Part shown: positions 1 through 6,908 of the stretch, piece by piece | Position numbering within the stretch: the first letter of the stretch is position 1 | Layout: each line of letters opens with the position of its first letter | NCBI GenBank assembly: GCA_001791035.1 | Contig: MGDX01000031.1 | Span: 5,245-41,938, forward strand | Reading direction: 5' to 3' | Origin: Candidatus Uhrbacteria bacterium RIFCSPHIGHO2_02_FULL_53_13 | Lineage (GTDB): Bacteria; Patescibacteriota; Patescibacteriia; UBA9934; UBA11717 | DNA length: 36,694 nt | Notes under the pieces: model-generated | Databases searched by the model: none | What the model was told of the DNA's origin: nothing | What the model saw: the letters and a program-made list of their open reading frames with translations, nothing else | Made by a program: the position numbers and the translations under genes

Positions 1-910
1 AGATTTTTTTGCCACGGAGCTTTTTGGATATCGTTTGGACAATGACGCTCAACGATTCGATCACGAACACAAGGCCGATGATGGGCAACAGGAGCGCCAT
101 GTTGGTAAGCATCGCAACAATCCCAAGCGTAATGCCGAGCCCCATCGCGCCCGTATCGCCCATAAAAAAACGCGCCGGATTGATGTTGAACCACAAAAAA
201 GCCAAGAGCGCACCAAGAATCGCCGCGCAAAACGCCGCCAAATCAAAACGCCCCTGCGCAAAAGCGATCGCCCCAAATGAGCCGAACGCCGCCATGAGTC
301 CGCCGCCGGCAAGGCCGTCGAGGCCATCGGTTTCGTTCACCGAAAATGCCGTGGACGCCACGATGATGATAAAGATGGGAATGTACCAAACGCCGACGGA
401 AAAGTCGCCAAGAAACGGCACGTGAAACACATCCCAATCGAGTTTGAAAAAAAACCACCACGCGCCGATCGCCGAAACGATCGTATAGAGTCCTAAACGA
501 TACAGGAGACTAATGCCCCCTCCGTGCGGACCGATACGTTTGACGTTCAGATAATCATCCACGAGCCCAATGAGCGCAGAGGCCACCAGCGCGCCAAGCG
601 GAAGGAGCGTTTGCGAACGCGTCAAAAAACTCAACTCTCCCACGAGAGAATGGGGCGCAAAGGTCCACACCGCAAGCAGAGCGGATGCCACCATGAGGAC
701 GGTCAACCATACCAAAACGCCTCCCATCGTCGGCGTTCCTGATTTCTTTTTGTGCAATTTGGACGCAATCGGCGCAGAAGATGCACTGCGAATCGTTTTA
801 CCGAGCTTGAAACGATACAACACGTGCGTCAACAGTGGCGTCCACGCAATGGCCACGACAAACGTAAGTGCCGAGAGCACGATGAGACGAACCAGTTGCG
901 CGGGATCCAT
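1..910 (-). CDS. mraY: Phospho-N-acetylmuramoyl-pentapeptide transferase MraY (3' end outside window)
   Basis: MraY transfers phospho-MurNAc-pentapeptide from UDP to undecaprenyl phosphate, making lipid I at the inner face of the membrane. I translated the minus strand from the ATG at 908-910. 303 residues are visible, with the family motifs KKSGTPTMGG near residue 50, LVDDYLNVKR near 120, NETDGLDGLAGG near 195 and FMGDTGAMGLG near 250. The two Asp of LVDDY and the Asp of the NETDGLDG loop are the known Mg2+/catalytic residues. The frame is still open at position 2, so roughly the last 50 residues, including the HHH loop, lie outside. The gene starts 3 nt after the stop of the upstream membrane protein, so the two are probably co-transcribed. 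Confidence 0.95.
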   Translation of the reverse strand, partial: MDPAQLVRLIVLSALTFVVAIAWTPLLTHVLYRFKLGKTIRSASSAPIASKLHKKKSGTPTMGGVLVWLTVLMVASALLAVWTFAPHSLVGELSFLTRSQTLLPLGALVASALIGLVDDYLNVKRIGPHGGGISLLYRLGLYTIVSAIGAWWFFFKLDWDVFHVPFLGDFSVGVWYIPIFIIIVASTAFSVNETDGLDGLAGGGLMAAFGSFGAIAFAQGRFDLAAFCAAILGALLAFLWFNINPARFFMGDTGAMGLGITLGIVAMLTNMALLLPIIGLVFVIESLSVIVQTISKKLRGKKI

Positions 911-913
911 ACC

Positions 914-1288
914 CTAGACGTTTGCGAGCAGAATGAAAACAAGCGCTACGTCGCACAAGAGCGCCACTAAAAACGATGTTATCAGCAAGAGCGTTGCCAT
1001 CATACGATCGTCTTGGGATTTTCCAAACAGAATAAGCACGTTGAGTCCAAAGACCAGTGTGGCAAAACCCGGAATCATCAAAATGCGCCACCACGGACCG
1101 ACGCTATCTACGCCAAAATAGATGTTGTAGTGCAAAGGGACAACCTCGCCTTGCGCTCCAAAGGCCGGAAATCGCCAAAAGCTGATCATCCATCCGACGA
1201 GCAATAATAAACCGACGGCCGCCACAAGCGCTCTCATGCCGCGCGAACGCCAGATGATGGTGGACGATGCTGATGGTTTGGCACTCAT
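914..1288 (-). CDS. Small integral membrane protein, function unknown
   Basis: A 124-aa protein with about three predicted membrane segments (residues 19-40, 66-90, 95-122). The loop after the first segment contains EVVPLHYNIYFGVDSVGPWW, which resembles the 'LPxHxN...G' loop of DUF1648/SdpI-like membrane proteins; this similarity is weak. Its ATG overlaps the stop of the NifU-like gene in an ATGA arrangement, and its TAG stop is 3 nt before mraY. This spacing makes it a real translated member of the nifU-like/mraY operon. Function is not recognised; a role in cell envelope assembly is only a guess from context. Confidence 0.75.
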   Translation of the reverse strand: MSAKPSASSTIIWRSRGMRALVAAVGLLLLVGWMISFWRFPAFGAQGEVVPLHYNIYFGVDSVGPWWRILMIPGFATLVFGLNVLILFGKSQDDRMMATLLLITSFLVALLCDVALVFILLANV

Positions 1289-1524
1289 ACGACGGCGACA
1301 ACTGACACGACCGTTTTGATGCGCTCCTTGAGGAGAGCCTCAATGCCGTGCTGTAACGTGAGCGATGCTAGCGGACATCCGTGGCACATCCCAAGAAGGC
1401 GCACCGACACGCAACCCGTCACTTCGTCAAAATCGACAAACTCGATATTGCCGGCGTGTATGGCAAGCCGCGGCCGCACTTCGCGCTCTAAGATTTCTTC
1501 AATGGTTTTTTTTACGTTTTTCAT
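1285..1524 (-). CDS. NifU-like Fe-S scaffold domain protein
   Basis: A 79-aa stand-alone NifU C-terminal domain. It shows the amphipathic start KKTIEEILEREVRPRLAIHAG, the central VSVRLLGMCHGCPLA with Cys47 and Cys50 as the CxxC cluster ligands, and the C-terminal helix LQHGIEALLKERI. Proteins of this family (Nfu) hold a [4Fe-4S] cluster between two protomers and pass it to apo-proteins in the cytoplasm. It is the first gene of the mraY run and overlaps the next gene by 4 bp. No clear Shine-Dalgarno or sigma70 promoter was seen just upstream; the upstream DNA is repeat-rich. Confidence 0.88.
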   Translation of the reverse strand: MKNVKKTIEEILEREVRPRLAIHAGNIEFVDFDEVTGCVSVRLLGMCHGCPLASLTLQHGIEALLKERIKTVVSVVAVV

Positions 1525-1565
1525 AGGCAGAGGTCAGAAGTCGAGAGTCGTACTATCCACCAGTT

Positions 1566-1657
1566 CGTCATTGCGAGCACTGTTGCGAGCATAGCGAAGC
1601 AATCTATACGCAAGCCTACGCGAAAATAAGATTGCTTCGTCAAACTCGCAATGACGG
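1566..1657. repeat. GTCATTGCGAG / GAAGCAATCT inverted repeat unit
   Basis: A roughly 92-bp imperfect palindrome bounded by GTCATTGCGAG on the left and CTCGCAATGAC on the right. Inside are GAAGCAATCTATA and AAGATTGCTTCG, which pair with one another. Related units occur at 17194-17284 and, split by an insertion, around 29056-29445. This GCAATGAC/GAAGCAATC type is a familiar dispersed extragenic repeat in many bacterial genomes. It contains an empty TATA at 1605-1608, matching the site occupied by the foldback element at 29177. Confidence 0.8.
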
Positions 1658-1663
1658 ACTGGC

Positions 1664-1795
1664 ATAAGATTGCTTCGCGGCTTGATGCTCGGGGCACTCC
1701 GGTGCGCAATTCTGCGCACATCGGAGTACCCGTCTCACGGTTCGAGCATGCCTCAATGGCATGTTCTTCATCCCGCTCGACCTCGCAATGACGGA
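1664..1795 (-). repeat. About 125-bp dispersed repeat, copy 1 (inverted relative to copy 2)
   Basis: Read on the minus strand, this begins GTCATTGCGAGGTCGAGCGG and ends at GCCGCGAAGCAATCTT. It matches 29056-29177 over its whole length with scattered differences. It carries internal hairpins, including ATGCCATTGAGGCAT-like and GGGTACTCC...GGAGTGCCCC arms. It is non-coding and probably a mobile or REP-type extragenic element. Confidence 0.75.
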
Positions 1796-1878
1796 ATGGG
1801 CGCTCGCAATGACATTCCGCGAGGTCTTACTGTCCGGCCACTATGCAGTACTCACCACTCACTGTCTCCAAGTATACC

Positions 1879-1908
1879 AAAACGACTGCAGTTTGGTGCA
1901 GTCGTTTA
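1879..1908 (-). terminator. Probable intrinsic terminator of rpmA
   Basis: Arms AACGACTGCA (1881-1890) and TGCAGTCGTT (1897-1906) form a 10-11 bp stem with a 6-nt loop. The stem overlaps the rpmA stop codon. On the minus strand the end of the stem is TTTT, so the U tract is short and partly paired; termination is likely but may be leaky. Confidence 0.6.
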
Positions 1909-2196
1909 CTTTCCTGATTCGGACGGAACAATGTGCACAAACTTACGCTTTTTGAGAACGCCTGTGAAATTGCGCGCCATGCGCGTGGTGAACTTCACGG
2001 TGCCCTGAATGCCCGCGTAGACTGTGTCATCTCCACCCACTTTGACGTTCTTTCCGGCGTGGATTTTGGATCCGCGCTGTCGCACGAGAATCTCTCCCGC
2101 GCCGACCGCCTGCCCGTCGGAACGCTTGACACCCAGCCGCTTCGCTTTCGAATCGTGGATGTTTTGGGTGGACCCGCCCGCCTTTTTATGTGCCAT
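1906..2196 (-). CDS. rpmA: Large-subunit ribosomal protein bL27
   Basis: A 96-aa protein matching bL27 along its full length: MAHKKAGGSTQNIHDSKAKR at the N-terminus, the central GSKIHAGKNVKVGGDDTVYA and the terminal GTVKFTTR segment. bL27 lies near the peptidyl-transferase centre. The mature N-terminus follows Met directly, with no Firmicutes-type cleavable extension. It is transcribed alone, without the usual rplU (bL21) partner, from a near-consensus promoter (2264-2292) with a leader of about 60 nt that holds a hairpin. A terminator overlaps its stop. No strong Shine-Dalgarno precedes the ATG. Confidence 0.97.
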   Translation of the reverse strand: MAHKKAGGSTQNIHDSKAKRLGVKRSDGQAVGAGEILVRQRGSKIHAGKNVKVGGDDTVYAGIQGTVKFTTRMARNFTGVLKKRKFVHIVPSESGK

Positions 2197-2220
2197 AGAG
2201 GGTCGTTATTAGAAATCAGC

Positions 2221-2252
2221 AAACGGAGGAGCGCCAAAGGCGCATTCCGTTT
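2221..2252 (-). promoter_or_regulatory. Hairpin in the rpmA leader
   Basis: Two nested stems, AAACGGA/TCCGTTT (2221-2227 with 2246-2252) and GCGCC/GGCGC (2231-2235 with 2239-2243), form a stable structure in the 5' untranslated mRNA of rpmA. No U tract follows, so it is not a simple terminator. It may be a regulatory or stabilising element. Confidence 0.6.
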
Positions 2253-2263
2253 TGGCAGGTTGG

Positions 2264-2292
2264 ACTATATCGCAGGTTTATTGGCATGTCAA
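2264..2292 (-). promoter_or_regulatory. Sigma70-type promoter of rpmA
   Basis: On the minus strand a perfect -35 TTGACA (2287-2292) is separated by 17 bp from the -10 TATAGT (2264-2269). The expected start point is near 2257, giving a leader of about 60 nt. This is the closest match to the sigma70 consensus in the window, as expected for a ribosomal protein gene. Confidence 0.85.
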
Positions 2293-2333
2293 GCTAGAAT
2301 GAGATCGCCAGCATGAACATAGTAACCGACATC

Positions 2334-2456
2334 TTACTTCTCCAGTCGCTCACTCAACGCAATAAAATCAGTTTGTGTCCAACCGGCAAAATGATTCGTT
2401 GTACCCAATATGAATACAGGAAATTTATCTATTTTCTGCGAGTTCCTCGGGTTCTT
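2334..2456 (-). pseudogene. Possible gene remnant: 40-codon open frame without start
   Basis: On the minus strand, codons between a TAG (2457-2459) and a TAA (2334-2336) read ...KFPVFILGTTNHFAGWTQTD followed by FIALSERLEK. The composition is protein-like and slightly thioredoxin-like (FPVFIL... then a C-terminal helix). There is no ATG/GTG start, and the frame overlaps the end of the upstream small gene by 32 bp. It could be the tail of a decayed gene or chance. It lies in the otherwise featureless gap between the rpmA promoter and the small gene at 2425. Confidence 0.25.
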
Positions 2457-2667
2457 CTACGCCACTCACTCTCCGATTACCAAAGTCCTGATTTGCCGCA
2501 ATATCTTCTGCTTCGTCCGCGGTCATGGCTTCAACGATGACCTCTTCATAGAGAGCCGCGCCTGTTATTTCTTCACCATCCCTGCCATACCCCTCCATCT
2601 CAACGAGCACTTTCCACATTCTCTTTGACTGTTCGGGTGATGAAATTTGTTCTGGCGTTTTCTTCAT
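2425..2667 (-). CDS. Small acidic hypothetical protein
   Basis: An 80-aa acidic protein (MKKTPEQISSPEQSKRMWKV...). Its centre has a beta-alpha pattern, WKVLVEM ... YEEVIVEAMTADEAEDIAA, loosely like small DpnD/PcfM-type domains, but I do not recognise a family with confidence. The start codon overlaps the stop of rplI in ATGA, which strongly supports translation coupled to bL9. The last 20 residues are Glu-rich (GVEEPEELAENR). Function unknown. Confidence 0.65.
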   Translation of the reverse strand: MKKTPEQISSPEQSKRMWKVLVEMEGYGRDGEEITGAALYEEVIVEAMTADEAEDIAANQDFGNRRVSGVEEPEELAENR

Positions 2668-3125
2668 ATAGATTCACTCGAGTCGGAATCTGCAACCATC
2701 ACACGGAACGAAGCCTCGTAGCCACCGGGAAATTCTGCTTCGAGATTATATTCTCCGAGCTCTTTGATCGGTTCGTGGTCTTTGATTTGAGTTGGTTTGA
2801 GCGCGATGCCCGCCGCGCGCGCCGCGGCAGAAATCTCTTTGGAAGAAACGGCGCCGTACAGCACCCCGTCTTCGTTCACCTTCGCCGTCACCGTAAGCTC
2901 GGCTCCTTCAAGCGCATCGGCCACCACACGCGCCGCCTTGTGAGAACGCTTCGCCTCCTTTTTCGCCTTCTGATCTTGTGCCGCGATGCGATTCAACGCA
3001 TCGGGCGTTGCTTCCACGGCGAGTGTCTGCGGAAACAAAAAGTTGCGCGCATAGCCGTCGCTCACTTCAATGACGTCGCCGCAAAATCCCTTCCCTTTGA
3101 TGTTTTCCATCAGGATCACTTTCAT
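2664..3125 (-). CDS. rplI: Large-subunit ribosomal protein bL9
   Basis: A 153-aa protein with the bL9 N-terminal RNA-binding domain MKVILMENIKGKGFCGDVIEVSDGYARNFLFP, which contains the conserved VSDGYARNFLFP motif, then a long connecting helix (about residues 40-75) and a C-terminal domain ending in FPGGYEASFRVMVA. bL9 binds 23S rRNA at the base of the L1 stalk. The gene overlaps the next small gene by 4 bp. Its usual neighbours rpsF, ssb and rpsR are absent here. The serine/acid tail DSDSSESI is a lineage-specific extension. Confidence 0.95.
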   Translation of the reverse strand: MKVILMENIKGKGFCGDVIEVSDGYARNFLFPQTLAVEATPDALNRIAAQDQKAKKEAKRSHKAARVVADALEGAELTVTAKVNEDGVLYGAVSSKEISAAARAAGIALKPTQIKDHEPIKELGEYNLEAEFPGGYEASFRVMVADSDSSESI

Positions 3126-3152
3126 AATTGGAGGTTGGAAATTGGATATTCA

Positions 3153-3866
3153 CTACTCATCAAATTCTTGTACCAGTATTGTGCCGCCTGCCGCCGCCAT
3201 TGGCAAGACGACGATGTTGAGCACGGGAACGATAAGGCCCAGCGCCTTGGCTAACCCCATCCCAACGACCGGACGTAGATGGGCAAGCACCCATTTGCGG
3301 CGATCCGACAGCATCAGCCCGCGCCGCGCGAGCGCCGGACCAACGCTGTCGGCACCGAGCGTCAACACGAGAACCGCAAAACCGATCGCGACGCTCAATC
3401 CCTGTCCAATGACGGGTGCAAACTGCAGAACGAATATCAGAAACGACAACGCGACGACGACCACCAGTTTTCGTGCCTCTTGGTCAACGGCGAGCTTGAC
3501 TTCCACATACCACGCGCGTTCAACAATCGGCCGGCGCGCTTCTTTGTCTATGCGCACACCGATCTCCTCGTAAAATGGCGCTCCAATCACCTCGGCAATC
3601 ATGGGAAAAAGAAACGCGTATGCGATAAGCACAAGGAGCAACGTCGCCACCCAAACGATAACCTTGAGTACAGCGCTAAACGCAATAGAAGCGGTAAAGG
3701 AAACGAGCCATGGCAGTATCCACACGACGAGCGCCACAACAAAAAGACCAAAGATGGCGAGATTGAGCACGACGGGAATCAATGCAAAACGCAACGCCCC
3801 GCGCGTCTTTGTGATCGCGCGCCAACCTCGAAAGAGAAGAAAAAATCCTTTTGCGATGTCCGTCAT
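3153..3866 (-). CDS. EI24/CysZ-family integral membrane protein
   Basis: A 237-aa protein with four or more hydrophobic segments (about residues 28-53, 62-90, 132-168, 200-228). The start FFLLFRGWRAITKTRGALRFALIPVVLN, the 'APFYEEI' loop and the end PVLNIVVLPMAAAGGTILV match the EI24 (CysZ-like) fold. CysZ imports sulfate in Proteobacteria, but in other lineages the substrate is unknown, so only the family is claimed. It is followed 11 nt upstream on the same strand by the NUDIX gene (ending at 3878) and is probably co-transcribed with it. Confidence 0.8.
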   Translation of the reverse strand: MTDIAKGFFLLFRGWRAITKTRGALRFALIPVVLNLAIFGLFVVALVVWILPWLVSFTASIAFSAVLKVIVWVATLLLVLIAYAFLFPMIAEVIGAPFYEEIGVRIDKEARRPIVERAWYVEVKLAVDQEARKLVVVVALSFLIFVLQFAPVIGQGLSVAIGFAVLVLTLGADSVGPALARRGLMLSDRRKWVLAHLRPVVGMGLAKALGLIVPVLNIVVLPMAAAGGTILVQEFDE

Positions 3867-3877
3867 GAGAGGAGCCC

Positions 3878-4363
3878 CTAACTAAACGGGTTTTTCTTGT
3901 GACGCTTGCGCACTTGGCGCGCGATGAGCAAAACAGCCTTTTCTACGATGATCTCCATGTCTTCGTACGCCGAAAGCTGATTGGTTTCCTTGAGCCCCAC
4001 CCAACGCGCCGCCTGAATTTGCTCGCCGCTTTCCATCGGCACCAGTCGTTTTACGCGCGCGTTTGGAGGCGCTTCGAATAAAAAGTAATGAATGTCCTTG
4101 ACGACCGTGTCGCCTTTGCGCACATGCCTATCCTCAAACGTGATCGTGATTTTTCCGAGCTTGCGCACAAGCCGCAAGTTCTTGAGCGCAGTTTCTTCAC
4201 GCACTTCGCGCCGCGCCGTGCGTTCAATGGTTTCGCCGCGCTCGACATGGCCCTTCGGAAATGTCCACTTCCCCACAGAGTCGCGAATGAACGCGACCGC
4301 CACTCCCTTCTTTGTGACCTTGAACACGATGCCGCCCGATGACACTTCACGACGGGTCGCCAT
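3878..4363 (-). CDS. NUDIX hydrolase
   Basis: A 161-aa protein with a clear Nudix box beginning at Gly38: G-x5-E-x7-REVREE, residues 38-60. The usual Gly near the end of the box is Ala59. The catalytic Glu cluster (E53, E56, E57) is intact. The N-terminus REVSSGGIVFK and the segment KWTFPKGHVERGET resemble Ap4A hydrolase/MutT-type enzymes, which hydrolyse nucleoside diphosphates linked to another group with Mg2+. The C-terminus is basic (RQVRKRHKKNPFS). The gene overlaps the 3' end of the protease gene by 17 bp, implying translational coupling. The exact substrate cannot be read from sequence. Confidence 0.9.
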   Translation of the reverse strand: MATRREVSSGGIVFKVTKKGVAVAFIRDSVGKWTFPKGHVERGETIERTARREVREETALKNLRLVRKLGKITITFEDRHVRKGDTVVKDIHYFLFEAPPNARVKRLVPMESGEQIQAARWVGLKETNQLSAYEDMEIIVEKAVLLIARQVRKRHKKNPFS

Positions 4364-5594
4364 ACGCGTTCGATTTCAATGCGTTGAGCGCGGCCTCAAG
4401 TTGTACGTCTATTCCCTCTTTATAGGCTTCCAAATCGAACACAATCTCCACATCCGGCGCAATCCCATTCTGATCAATGGAGCGCTCGAGCGGCGTGAGC
4501 CACTCGGAGATGGTGATTTTCACCGCCGAACCGTCCGCGAGCTCGCGGTACTCCTGCACTGACCCCTTCCCAAACGTTTGCTCTCCCAAAATCGTCGCGA
4601 ATCCATAATCCTGCAAAGCGCCAGCCACAATCTCGGACGCGCTCGCCGTTCCACCATTCACCAGCACAAGCGTCGGAATGCGCTGAAGACGCCCGACGCC
4701 CGTTGACGGAAAGCGCTCTAAGTCCCCATTTTCATTGCGCTCAATCACCACCGTGTCATTGCCGATCCATTCCCCCGCCACCGAGACGGCGCGATCGAGA
4801 AATCCGCCGGGGTTGTTTCGCAAATCAAGCACGATACCGCTCACATCCTCCTGCATGAGCTCCACAACGGCGCGATTGAACAGCGCCGCCGTATCGGCAT
4901 TGAAAAACGCAATACGAATCACCGCCACACCATCGTCCGTCACCTCCCATGTGACCGAATCAATGCGTATCACGTCGCGCACGATCGAAATCTCCTCAAC
5001 CGTTTCGATGCCGTTGTGCGAAACAGTCAGCACGACCGTGGAGCCACGCGGTCCGCGAATGAGCCGCACGGCCTCGTCAACCGACATCTCGGCCGTGTCC
5101 ACATCGTCAATAAAATAAATCTTGTCGCCTGCTTGAATACCCGCATGCTCTGCCGGTGAATCCACCAGCGGCGATACGATGACGAGCTGATTTTCACGAA
5201 TGCCAATTTCCGCGCCAATCCCCTCAAACTTCCCTTCCAAATCGCTTTCGAACACATCGGCCTCTCGTGGATCAAAAAACTCACTGTATGGATCGTTGAG
5301 CCCATCTACTAATCCGTTGACGGCACCGTAAAACAAATCCTTTTCCGGAACCGGCCCTCGTAGATAGTCGTTCTGCAACATGTCCCATACCTCCCAAAAC
5401 AGCGCAAACTCCACGTCATTCGCGCGCTCGCGAACTTCCTTCAGTCCAATGACACTGCCGTCTTCGAGCACAACACTTTGCGTCTGCGTGCGACCTACGG
5501 CAAAGCCAACCGAAAACACCGCCGTGACAACAAGACCCGCGACCGCCCACACGATGGGTTGCTGTTGTTTGATTTTTGCGAGAAATGGGAGCAT
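4347..5594 (-). CDS. C-terminal processing protease (S41 family)
   Basis: A 415-aa protein. An N-terminal membrane anchor (residues 14-33) puts it outside the cytoplasm. It is followed by a CPBP-like helical part, a PDZ domain (about 112-200, with GIGAEIG and the carboxylate-binding region) and the S41 protease core. The predicted nucleophile is Ser318 in GGTASASE and the general base is Lys343 in FGKGSVQ. Their spacing of 25 residues equals that in known CtpA enzymes. Such proteases trim C-termini of secreted proteins or act in envelope quality control. A promoter 5603-5631 places the transcript start only a few bases before the ATG, so the mRNA is probably leaderless. Confidence 0.93.
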   Translation of the reverse strand: MLPFLAKIKQQQPIVWAVAGLVVTAVFSVGFAVGRTQTQSVVLEDGSVIGLKEVRERANDVEFALFWEVWDMLQNDYLRGPVPEKDLFYGAVNGLVDGLNDPYSEFFDPREADVFESDLEGKFEGIGAEIGIRENQLVIVSPLVDSPAEHAGIQAGDKIYFIDDVDTAEMSVDEAVRLIRGPRGSTVVLTVSHNGIETVEEISIVRDVIRIDSVTWEVTDDGVAVIRIAFFNADTAALFNRAVVELMQEDVSGIVLDLRNNPGGFLDRAVSVAGEWIGNDTVVIERNENGDLERFPSTGVGRLQRIPTLVLVNGGTASASEIVAGALQDYGFATILGEQTFGKGSVQEYRELADGSAVKITISEWLTPLERSIDQNGIAPDVEIVFDLEAYKEGIDVQLEAALNALKSNAYGDPS

Positions 5595-5602
5595 GAAGCC
5601 CC

Positions 5603-5631
5603 ATCATACAGGAGTGCCGCGCCCCTTGCAA
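5603..5631 (-). promoter_or_regulatory. Promoter of the S41 protease gene
   Basis: Minus-strand -35 TTGCAA (5626-5631), 17-bp spacer, -10 TATGAT (5603-5608). The start point is expected near 5596, almost at the ATG (5592-5594). The -35 hexamer is self-complementary and is also the -35 of the divergent plus-strand promoter. Confidence 0.6.
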
Positions 5632-5654
5632 AAACAACGTCCGATGCGTATGCT
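5626..5654 (+). promoter_or_regulatory. Promoter of the PEGA-protein gene
   Basis: Plus-strand -35 TTGCAA (5626-5631), 17-bp spacer, -10 TATGCT (5649-5654). The start point is expected near 5661, just ahead of the ATG at 5664, so this transcript would also be leaderless. It shares its -35 with the protease promoter. Confidence 0.5.
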
Positions 5655-5663
5655 CACACACGT

Positions 5664-6908
5664 ATGCAGACGCGAAGAAAACTCTTTTATGTGTTCGTCC
5701 TTCTTTTTGTGTTGACGGCGCCTCTCGCACTCCTCTACACCGCAGGATACCGATGGTTTCCGGAAAGTGGGCTTTCTAAAACCGGAACGCTTCTCTTGGC
5801 AACAACGCCGCGCGGAGCAACGATTTCGGTGGATGGACGCGAGCGTCGCGATCGGTCACCGAGCATCGTAAAATGGATACGACCGGGCGAACACGTCGTG
5901 CGTATGGAGCTCGAGGATCACGCACCGTGGGAAAAAACCATCACCGTAAAAAGCGGGGAAACTTCGTTTGCGGAAGCCGTGGTCCTGTTTTCTAGCGATG
6001 CACTCATGCTCGCGGTTCCACATGCTTTTGTTTCAGCCGCCTTGAGTCCAAACGGTCGGCGCCTCTCGTGGATCACGACCGAGAATGGATGGACGGAAGT
6101 GTGGGTTACCGACGACAAAGGTCTGAGAGCGCGTCTTGCGTACCGCACCGTCGAAAACAACGCGCTCGTGCATGCATGGAGCGACGACGATCACCTCATC
6201 ATCCGCAATGCCTCGGAGCTTCTCGTGCAGATTGACACACGTACGAACACCACAAACACCGTGACCACCACGGTCACGCTCACGCAGGAGGACACGGCAA
6301 CAGTCGTGCGAGCGACAAGCGGCAACGAAATCGCTCGTCTCCCGAAAGGAGAGTACATGGTCGTGGACGAGCGCAACACACACACGCTCTTGGAACAACC
6401 GTCTCAACGACGCATCGTTCTCATCAATCGTTCCGATATGCAAACGCCGCTTCACTTGGTTGAATCGGCACTCTCCTACGAATGGATCGGCCCGCAAACA
6501 TTGCTCTACGCCGATGCGTATGCCGTCCAGTTGTACAACACGGAGACCTTACGCTCAACCACGCTCACGCGTTTGAGCCAGCCACTTGTGGCCGTGCACT
6601 GGACCATTCGCCATCCCGGATACGTATTCTATGCAACGAACACCGAAGTATTTGCCATCGAAATCAACGGACTTGGGCATCGCCTGACGCAATCGCTTGG
6701 AACGCTCGACGCCATTGAAGACATTGGTACGGACGAGTCGGGACGTTTTCTCTACGTCATCGGGCGCAACGCGCTGGATGCCGGACTGTTTTCGCGGCCG
6801 CTTTTTCACCGATCTTCACCAGACGATGAATCGCAAAAGTCCCCGGAAATAAACATTGAGGAGAGGGTTTACGAGATATTTCAGGAGGACGTTTTCGACC
6901 TCTTGTGA
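5664..6908 (+). CDS. Membrane-anchored PEGA-domain protein with beta-propeller-like C-terminus
   Basis: A 414-aa protein from the ATG at 5664; the open frame continues upstream but would run through the divergent protease start. Residues 7-27 form a signal anchor. Residues about 40-108 are a PEGA domain (GTLLLATTPRGATISVDGRE ... GEHVVRMELEDHAPWEK), a surface beta-domain found in envelope proteins. The rest (about 115-390) is beta-rich with WD/propeller-like strands such as SPNGRRLSWITTENGWTEVW and WSDDDHLIIRN. It is probably extracytoplasmic. Its last 93 bp overlap the end of the convergent glycosyltransferase gene. Confidence 0.85.
   Translation: MQTRRKLFYVFVLLFVLTAPLALLYTAGYRWFPESGLSKTGTLLLATTPRGATISVDGRERRDRSPSIVKWIRPGEHVVRMELEDHAPWEKTITVKSGETSFAEAVVLFSSDALMLAVPHAFVSAALSPNGRRLSWITTENGWTEVWVTDDKGLRARLAYRTVENNALVHAWSDDDHLIIRNASELLVQIDTRTNTTNTVTTTVTLTQEDTATVVRATSGNEIARLPKGEYMVVDERNTHTLLEQPSQRRIVLINRSDMQTPLHLVESALSYEWIGPQTLLYADAYAVQLYNTETLRSTTLTRLSQPLVAVHWTIRHPGYVFYATNTEVFAIEINGLGHRLTQSLGTLDAIEDIGTDESGRFLYVIGRNALDAGLFSRPLFHRSSPDDESQKSPEINIEERVYEIFQEDVFDLL

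Larger units (their letters stand above)
1525..1905. other. Gene-free interval filled with dispersed repeats
   Basis: There is no convincing gene in this 380-bp gap. Most of it is two adjoining inverted-repeat units (1566-1657 and 1664-1795), then a partial GCTCGCAATGAC unit (about 1803-1815) and the rpmA terminator. Short open frames here follow the repeats and have no coding features. Confidence 0.7.

Noticed and set aside
5478..5663. Upstream extension of the PEGA gene by 62 codons
   Set aside because: It would run back through the divergent protease start and both promoters, and the added residues are not protein-like; the ATG at 5664 starts directly before the signal anchor.
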